Assembly: GCA_023249695.1 (NCBI GenBank)
Contig: JAHFCD010000104.1
Span: 1-7,466 of the forward strand
DNA from: Elusimicrobiota bacterium
GTDB taxonomy: Bacteria; Elusimicrobiota; Elusimicrobia; UBA1565; UBA9628
DNA length: 7,466 nt
Reading direction: 5' to 3'
Shown here: piece after piece, positions 1 through 3,768 of the stretch
Layout of the letters: each line of letters opens with the position of its first letter
Numbering within the stretch: the first letter of the stretch is position 1
Position numbers and translations under genes: made by a program
Notes under the pieces: model-generated
Told to the model about the DNA's origin: nothing
Database searches by the model: none
What the model saw: only the letters and a program-made list of their open reading frames with translations

Positions 1-324
1 CAGGCCTTCGAGCAGAGCCCGCAGGTAGAGCCCGGTGCCGCCGCAGACGAGCGGTATTTTCCCGCGCGCTTTGATGTCGGCGATCGCGGCCGACGCTTCC
101 TTCGCCCACCGCGCGGCGTCGTAGGCCTCGGCGGGATCGGCGCAGTCGAGGAGCCAGTGGCGGACGCGCGCGCGCTGCTCGGCGGAGGGCTTGGCGGTTC
201 CGGCGTCGAGCCGGCGGTACACCTGGCGAGAATCGGCGGATACGATTTCCGCGCCGAGCGCCGAAGCGAGCGACACGGCCAGATCGGTCTTGCCGGAGGC
301 CGTCGGACCGGCGAGAACGATCAA
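1..324 (-). CDS. miaA: tRNA dimethylallyltransferase MiaA, N-terminal part (runs off the left edge)
   Basis: MiaA transfers a dimethylallyl group from DMAPP to N6 of adenosine 37 in tRNAs that read U-starting codons, giving i6A, the substrate of MiaB. The 108 visible residues hold the family motifs in order: P-loop GPTASGKT at residues 6-13, the ADSRQVYR block at 30-37 followed by GTAKP at 42-46, and GGTGLY at 95-100. The usual HHLID-type block appears as RHWLLD (55-60). The protein is cut by the window edge, so about two thirds is missing. The only sensible start is TTG at 324: it lies 5 nt after the pilZ stop, gives the normal N-terminus just before the P-loop, and no ATG or GTG is in frame nearby. 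No good ribosome binding site is seen, so translation probably depends on coupling to pilZ. The identification is firm; the exact start is less so. Confidence 0.95.
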   Translation of the reverse strand, partial: MIVLAGPTASGKTDLAVSLASALGAEIVSADSRQVYRRLDAGTAKPSAEQRARVRHWLLDCADPAEAYDAARWAKEASAAIADIKARGKIPLVCGGTGLYLRALLEGL

Positions 325-329
325 GAGGT

Positions 330-800
330 CTACTTCGCCTTGCGCGACGCCTTGGGCGACTTGCCGGAGAACAGCGAGTGGAACGGGCAATCGGAGCCGC
401 AGGCGTCGGGCAGCCCCAGCGAGGTGCGGGTCTGGCAGTCCGCGCTGTCCTCGGCCATCTTCTCGATTGATTTCTGGGCGTCGCGCGAGATCTTCTTGAA
501 GGTCAGGCCCACGCTGTAGGTCTCGCCTTTCTGGTGGACGCGGACGATCGCGGCCTCGATCGGAACGCCCTCGAGCCCGGGGATGGAGAGCGTCATCTGG
601 AAGCTCTTCGTGTGGGGCGGCTCGACGAACATCAGCAGCGAGATGCCGCCGGCGGAGAGGTCGGTCATGATGGCGGGCTGCTTATGCATCGCGTTGTCGG
701 CCCCCTCGACTTCGAGGGTGATCGGCTCGATCATGCCTTCCACGACGCTGAACCGGCGGTGCTTGCGGCGTTCGGCTCCGGTCTTCTTATGCTCGCTCAT
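330..800 (-). CDS. PilZ-domain protein with Cys/His-containing C-terminal tail
   Basis: This is a 156-residue cytoplasmic protein with one PilZ domain, the family that binds cyclic di-GMP. Visible binding motifs are the Arg cluster RRKHRR at residues 11-16 (RxxxR) and DLSAGG at 47-52 (D/NxSxxG). The domain runs to about residue 105 and ends in a typical SVGLTF strand. After it comes a tail of about 45 residues with C122, C134, C138 and H141, then a Lys/Ser-rich end. The spacing C-x11-C-x3-C-x2-H could bind a metal, but that is speculative. The start ATG overlaps the end of miaB by 14 bp and is preceded by a strong site, AAGGGG at 807-812, 6 nt upstream. Its partner is unknown; stand-alone PilZ proteins usually act on motility, adhesion or envelope targets. 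Its place between miaB and miaA does not by itself reveal a role. Confidence 0.9.
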   Translation of the reverse strand: MSEHKKTGAERRKHRRFSVVEGMIEPITLEVEGADNAMHKQPAIMTDLSAGGISLLMFVEPPHTKSFQMTLSIPGLEGVPIEAAIVRVHQKGETYSVGLTFKKISRDAQKSIEKMAEDSADCQTRTSLGLPDACGSDCPFHSLFSGKSPKASRKAK

Positions 801-2079
801 CGGTTTCCCCTTTCAAAATTCGCTTGCTCATTCCGGTGACGCGGACCTTGACCGTGCGTCCCGCCGTCCCGCATCCGTCCCAAGACACCTTGAAGCCGTC
901 CCGCGTGCGGCCGAAGCCGCCCGTCTCGTCCAGCACCGAGACGACCTTCCCGATCCGGGCCGCCAGCGCCGCCTCGGTCAGGCCGTCGCACAGCGCGTTG
1001 AGCCGCTCCAGGCGAGCATCCTTCACCTCGGCCGGAACGTCGTCCGCCATTCCCGCCGACTCGGTCCCTTCGCGGGGCGAGTACTTGAACGTGTACGACC
1101 ACGACGGCCGGAGGCCCCGCACGAGGTCGAGCGTCCGCTCGAAGTCTTCCTCGGTCTCCGACGGGAATCCTACGATAATGTCCGTCGAGACTTCAACGCG
1201 CGGGATCGCGAGACGAAGGCGCGCGGTTTTGTCCAGAATTCCGGCGGCGTCATAGTTGCGGCGCATGATCTTCAGGAGCCGGTCCGAGCCGGATTGGATC
1301 GGCAGGTGCAGCTGTTCGCAAACCGCCGGCGTCTCGGCCATCGCCGCGATCATGTCGTCGGTGGCGAAATGCGGATGGGGGCTTTCGAAGCGAAGCCGTT
1401 CCAAGCCCTCGATCGTCCCCATGCGCCGCAGCAGCTCCGGGAAGCGGACCCCGCCCTCGTTCCAGCTGTTGACGGTCTGGCCGAGAAGCGTGATCTCCTT
1501 GGCCCCGAGCGCGACCTTCGCGCGCGCCTCGGCCATGACGGTCTCGTACGGCCGGTACAGCTCGCGCCCGCGCACGGCCGGCACGATGCAGTACGAGCAG
1601 GAGTAGTTGCAGCCGCGCATGATCGTGACGAACGCGGAGAACGGCGACGCCCACCCGGTCGGCTTCTCGACGTCCTCCGTCGCGGCGCCGAAGCCCAGGC
1701 GCGATTCCGCGAGCGCGTCGAAGCGCGCGCCGAGCGCCTCCTCGACGATCCTCGGGTAGTCCTCGATGGACTTGGCTCCGACGACCAGGTCCACGTACGG
1801 AAAACGTTTTTGAATCCACGGGCCGAGCCGCTCGGCCGCGCAGCCCGCGACGATCAGGACCCGCTGCGGATCCCGGTCCTTCCACTCGCGCAGCCGGCCG
1901 ATCAGGGACAGCGCCTTGTCCTCGGCGTGCTGGCGCACGGTGCAGGTGTTGAGCACGATCGCGTCCGCGGTCTCCGCGTCCGCGACCGCCGTGAAGCCCC
2001 GCCCTTTCAGGGGCGACGCCAATTCCTCGCCGTCGGCGACGGACATCTGGCAGCCGAAGGTGACGACGTGGAGGCGCAT
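787..2079 (-). CDS. miaB: tRNA-2-methylthio-N6-dimethylallyladenosine synthase (MiaB)
   Basis: MiaB is a radical-SAM methylthiotransferase that converts i6A37 in tRNA to ms2i6A37. At 430 residues it is close to full family length. The N-terminal MTTase domain carries the three cysteines of the auxiliary 4Fe-4S cluster at C10 (TFGCQMS), C46 (NTCTVR) and C80 (AGCAAE). The radical-SAM motif CNYSCSYC gives C157, C161 and C164. A LLGQTVNSW block, a LHLPIQSGSD block and a TDIIVGFPSE block follow, then a C-terminal TRAM-like domain from about residue 370. RimO is disfavoured because its first motif is TLGCPKN-like, and MtaB because its is GCKVN-like. Several signature positions differ from typical MiaB (GCQMS for GCQMN, GQTVN for GQNVN). 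The ATG lies 2 nt after the preceding 56-residue gene, so the two are almost certainly co-transcribed. Having miaA two genes downstream supports the specific name. Confidence 0.93.
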   Translation of the reverse strand: MRLHVVTFGCQMSVADGEELASPLKGRGFTAVADAETADAIVLNTCTVRQHAEDKALSLIGRLREWKDRDPQRVLIVAGCAAERLGPWIQKRFPYVDLVVGAKSIEDYPRIVEEALGARFDALAESRLGFGAATEDVEKPTGWASPFSAFVTIMRGCNYSCSYCIVPAVRGRELYRPYETVMAEARAKVALGAKEITLLGQTVNSWNEGGVRFPELLRRMGTIEGLERLRFESPHPHFATDDMIAAMAETPAVCEQLHLPIQSGSDRLLKIMRRNYDAAGILDKTARLRLAIPRVEVSTDIIVGFPSETEEDFERTLDLVRGLRPSWSYTFKYSPREGTESAGMADDVPAEVKDARLERLNALCDGLTEAALAARIGKVVSVLDETGGFGRTRDGFKVSWDGCGTAGRTVKVRVTGMSKRILKGETDERA

Positions 2080-2081
2080 GG

Positions 2082-2252
2082 TCAGCGCTTTTTCCGCTTC
2101 GCGGGCTTCTTCTCGTCCCCGCCTTGGCGGCCGGCGCTGATTTCCACGAGCGTGTGCGTCGCCTCGATGACCTGGCGGCGCGCCTCGGGGTCGAGCGGCG
2201 CGAGCGCGGAGACGACCTTCTCGAGAGCGGCGAGCGTTTTCTTCTGGATCAC
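2082..2252 (-). CDS. Small conserved-looking protein of 56 residues, function unknown
   Basis: This short gene fills the gap between the ASCH gene and miaB. It starts with GTG at 2252 and ends with TGA at 2082-2084, giving 56 residues that begin VIQKKTLAALEKVVSALAPL. Support for it being real: an AGGAG ribosome binding site at 2258-2262 sits 5 nt before the GTG and overlaps the TAG stop of the upstream gene, and the stop lies 2 nt before the miaB ATG. That is the packing of an operon gene, not of chance. Residues 5-40 should form two amphipathic helices joined at a LDPEARRQV turn, and residues 47-56 are very basic (DEKKPAKRKKR-type tail). There is no signal peptide, membrane segment or cysteine. 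The basic tail might touch nucleic acid. I do not recognise a named family and assign no function. Confidence 0.72.
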   Translation of the reverse strand: MIQKKTLAALEKVVSALAPLDPEARRQVIEATHTLVEISAGRQGGDEKKPAKRKKR

Positions 2253-2257
2253 GGGAT

Positions 2258-2262
2258 CTCCT
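2258..2262 (-). promoter_or_regulatory. Shine-Dalgarno AGGAG overlapping the upstream stop codon
   Basis: AGGAG on the minus strand lies 5 nt before the GTG of the 56-residue gene. Its first bases are shared with the TAG stop of the ASCH gene, so ribosomes ending there could re-initiate directly. This site decides the start of the small gene. Confidence 0.7.
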
Positions 2263-2626
2263 AAATCTTGACTCGACCCTGCACGACCCGGAAGTGCACT
2301 ACGCGCATCTCCTCGTCGTCCCGGATCTGGCGGCCGTTCGCGAAATTCAGCTTTTCCTTCAGCTCGGCCAAGGTCACGCCCTCGCGCTGGGCGAGGTCCT
2401 CGTTGAAGCTGCCGAACGAGCGAAGCTCGACGATCGTCACGACGAGCTGGGCGCGGACGTTCCCGTGCTTGTCGACGAGCTGGAGCGCGTCGCCGACCTT
2501 GAGATCGGCGTCCTCGGGGTCATAGGCCGGGCAGGCGGTGGCCGTTTTGCGGCCCGCCATGATGGCCTGGATCATTTTCTCGCCCAGGCCGCCGTCGCCG
2601 TACCAACCAAAACGGAAACGCTTCAC
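2261..2626 (-). CDS. ASCH-domain protein, YqfB-like candidate N4-acetylcytidine amidohydrolase
   Basis: This is a 121-residue soluble protein that is almost entirely one ASCH domain, the fold related to PUA and found in RNA-linked proteins. The ASCH signature is AGRKTAT at residues 24-30, followed by the KVGD turn at 43-46. E. coli YqfB (103 residues, from memory) hydrolyses N4-acetylcytidine to cytidine with Lys21, Thr24 and Glu74. Here K27-x2-T30 falls in the same AGRKTxT block. E82 falls in an EGVTLAELK segment that lines up with ENMTLTELK of YqfB. All three catalytic residues are therefore present, with similar spacing. The activity is an inference, since many ASCH proteins are uncharacterised. 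The start is GTG at 2626, 18 bp after the fur stop. There is no ribosome binding site, but an extended -10 lies just before it, so the gene may have its own leaderless transcript as well as read-through from fur. Confidence 0.85.
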   Translation of the reverse strand: MKRFRFGWYGDGGLGEKMIQAIMAGRKTATACPAYDPEDADLKVGDALQLVDKHGNVRAQLVVTIVELRSFGSFNEDLAQREGVTLAELKEKLNFANGRQIRDDEEMRVVHFRVVQGRVKI

Positions 2627-2634
2627 CGTCGAGA

Positions 2635-2643
2635 ATTATAACA
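2635..2643 (-). promoter_or_regulatory. Extended -10 promoter (TGT-TATAAT), possibly leaderless
   Basis: The minus strand reads TGTTATAAT in the short gap between fur and the ASCH gene. The hexamer is the perfect consensus with a TGn extension, and it stands out in this GC-rich DNA. No -35 hexamer is visible at 16-19 bp. The hexamer ends 8 nt before the GTG at 2626, so a start site 7 nt downstream would leave a leader of about 2 nt. Confidence 0.6.
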
Positions 2644-2644
2644 A

Positions 2645-3121
2645 TTAGCCGGGCTTCTTGGCGCAGTCTTTGCACAGCCCGAACACCTCGTGCCGGTGCC
2701 ATTTCGGCACGAACCCGGCCTTGCGGCAGGCGTCGTCCTGGATCTTCTCGAGGGTGGGCCAGCGCACCTCTTGGATGCGTCCGCAGGTGATGCAGATCAG
2801 GTGGTCGTGATGCGGGCGGTCGTGCTCGACCTCGAAGCGGGAGGTCCCGTCGCGGCCGACCACGGGCGAGATGAGGCCGCACTCCTGGAGCATCTTGAGC
2901 GTGCGGAAGACCGTGGCGCGGCCGACCCCGTGGGAGCGCAGGGCGAGGTAGATCTCGTCCTGGCTCAGATGATGGTCGGCCTTGAGGAAATGGTCGAGGA
3001 TGAGGCGGCGCTGCCCGGTCAGGCGCAGGCCGTTCTTCGCGAGGTGCGCGGTGAACATGGACACGATCTTCTCGGCGTGCTTTTTTTCGTGGCCGCTTTC
3101 GAAGACGACGAGCTCTCTCAC
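2645..3121 (-). CDS. Fur-family metal- or peroxide-responsive transcriptional regulator
   Basis: This is a dimeric DNA-binding repressor of the Fur superfamily, 158 residues long. The N-terminal winged helix covers about residues 30-95, with GLRLTGQRRLIL at 31-42 and the recognition region around SHGVGRATVFRTLKML at 63-78. The C-terminal part has the metal-site segment HHDHLIC at 104-110, and E97, E99 and H100 just before it. Two CxxC pairs, C110/C113 and C150/C153, form the structural zinc site. These features fit Fur or PerR; the sequence alone does not show whether iron, zinc, manganese or peroxide is sensed, so no symbol is given. The GTG at 3121 has no ribosome binding site but follows a -10-like element. 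An ATG at 3058 (residue 22) would also give a normal Fur N-terminus and has a weak GAGAAG upstream. It heads the run of genes leading to miaA and is divergent from the gene at 3193. Confidence 0.93.
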   Translation of the reverse strand: MRELVVFESGHEKKHAEKIVSMFTAHLAKNGLRLTGQRRLILDHFLKADHHLSQDEIYLALRSHGVGRATVFRTLKMLQECGLISPVVGRDGTSRFEVEHDRPHHDHLICITCGRIQEVRWPTLEKIQDDACRKAGFVPKWHRHEVFGLCKDCAKKPG

Positions 3122-3127
3122 GCCGAT

Positions 3128-3136
3128 AGGGTACCA
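3128..3136 (-). promoter_or_regulatory. Candidate extended -10 element (TGG-TACCCT) for the Fur-family gene
   Basis: The minus strand reads TGGTACCCT and ends 6 nt before the GTG at 3121, so a start site 7 nt downstream would fall on the start codon. TACCCT matches the TAnnnT core but is not a strong hexamer. A TTGCGT lies 19 bp upstream as a possible weak -35. The 71-bp divergent region is where an autoregulatory operator would be expected, but I see no convincing Fur-box palindrome. Confidence 0.35.
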
Positions 3137-3177
3137 CAGTCGGGGCGGGTGGACGCAATAATTTAGTCATCACTCCT

Positions 3178-3186
3178 TGCTACAAT
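3178..3186 (+). promoter_or_regulatory. Candidate extended -10 promoter (TGC-TACAAT), possibly leaderless
   Basis: TGCTACAAT on the plus strand ends 6 nt before the GTG at 3193. A transcription start 7 nt after the hexamer would be the G of the GTG, giving a leaderless mRNA. AGGG at 3188-3191 lies only 1 nt from the GTG, too close to act as a ribosome binding site. No -35 hexamer is seen at the normal distance. Confidence 0.5.
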
Positions 3187-3192
3187 CAGGGC

Positions 3193-3768
3193 GTGAAGCG
3201 CCTCTGGCCTCTGCCGCTGCTTATGCTCCTGATCGTGCCCGTGCGCGCCCAGGACGGCGACGACGCCGCTCCCGCCGACGCCGCTCCGGCCTCGGATGCC
3301 GCGCCCCAGGACGGAGAGGCGGGCCCTTCCGAGAGCGCTCCGGCCGCGGAGCCGAATTCCTCCGAAACCCCGCCGGCCCCGGAAGGCGGCGGTGAAGGCG
3401 AGGGCGGAACCTCGGCGGCTCCCAACGAAGGCGCCGACGAGAAGCCGTCCAAGGAAGAGCCCGTCATCAGCGTGAAGGTGGAGACTCACACCGCGCCGGA
3501 AGGCGAGGAGAAGGGCGACGAGAGCGGGGAGGACACGGGCGTCAAGATCTCGCCCGCCCCGAAAAAATTGGAGTCCACCGCCATTCTGGGCAAGCCGGCG
3601 AAGAAGGGCAAGTCCGTCAAAGGCGCGAAGACGGCCAAGGCGGGCAAGGGAAAGACGGCTCTCCCTCCCGCTCCCGTCAAGGACAAGGCCCCCGCGATTC
3701 CTCCGGAGCCTCCGCCGCCGCCGGTCCCCGCGGTGCCGCTGACGCCGATTACGCCCCGCAACCCCTAG
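3193..3768 (+). CDS. Secreted low-complexity, probably disordered protein with acidic, basic and proline-rich blocks
   Basis: This is the only plus-strand gene. The 191-residue product starts with a clear Sec signal peptide: MKR, a hydrophobic stretch at residues 4-17, and a likely cut after VRA (residue 19). The mature part has no cysteine and no aromatic residue, and splits into three blocks. Residues 20-120 are rich in Ala, Pro, Glu, Asp and Ser and are strongly acidic; 123-155 are Lys/Gly-rich and basic; 158-191 are Pro-rich, with PEPPPPP around 171-177. It should be extended and disordered outside the inner membrane, perhaps a spacer or a surface- or peptidoglycan-associated protein. I recognise no family. 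The GTG at 3193 is chosen because it gives the charged n-region; the next ATG (3223) would cut into the hydrophobic core. A long minus-strand frame over the same bases is Arg-rich and has no signal, so it is taken as a shadow. The stop overlaps that of the convergent peptidase. Confidence 0.72.
   Translation: MKRLWPLPLLMLLIVPVRAQDGDDAAPADAAPASDAAPQDGEAGPSESAPAAEPNSSETPPAPEGGGEGEGGTSAAPNEGADEKPSKEEPVISVKVETHTAPEGEEKGDESGEDTGVKISPAPKKLESTAILGKPAKKGKSVKGAKTAKAGKGKTALPPAPVKDKAPAIPPEPPPPPVPAVPLTPITPRNP
3765..3768. other. CTAG shared by two convergent TAG stop codons
   Basis: The plus-strand gene ends with TAG at 3766-3768, and the minus-strand peptidase ends with TAG read from 3767 to 3765. The palindrome CTAG therefore supplies both stops, and the genes overlap tail to tail by 4 bp. 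Any terminator must lie inside the opposite gene, so the two mRNAs should have complementary 3' ends. Confidence 0.9.

Noticed and set aside
583..2271. Open plus-strand frame of 562 codons opposite miaB
   Set aside because: It is antisense to a clear MiaB with all cysteine motifs. The product is Arg/Ala/Asp-rich with no recognisable domain, as expected for a shadow frame in GC-rich DNA.
3122..3192. Possible Fur-box or Per-box operator in the divergent intergenic region
   Set aside because: The AT-rich ATAATTTAGTCAT stretch is not palindromic enough to match known Fur-family operators; I could not support a site.
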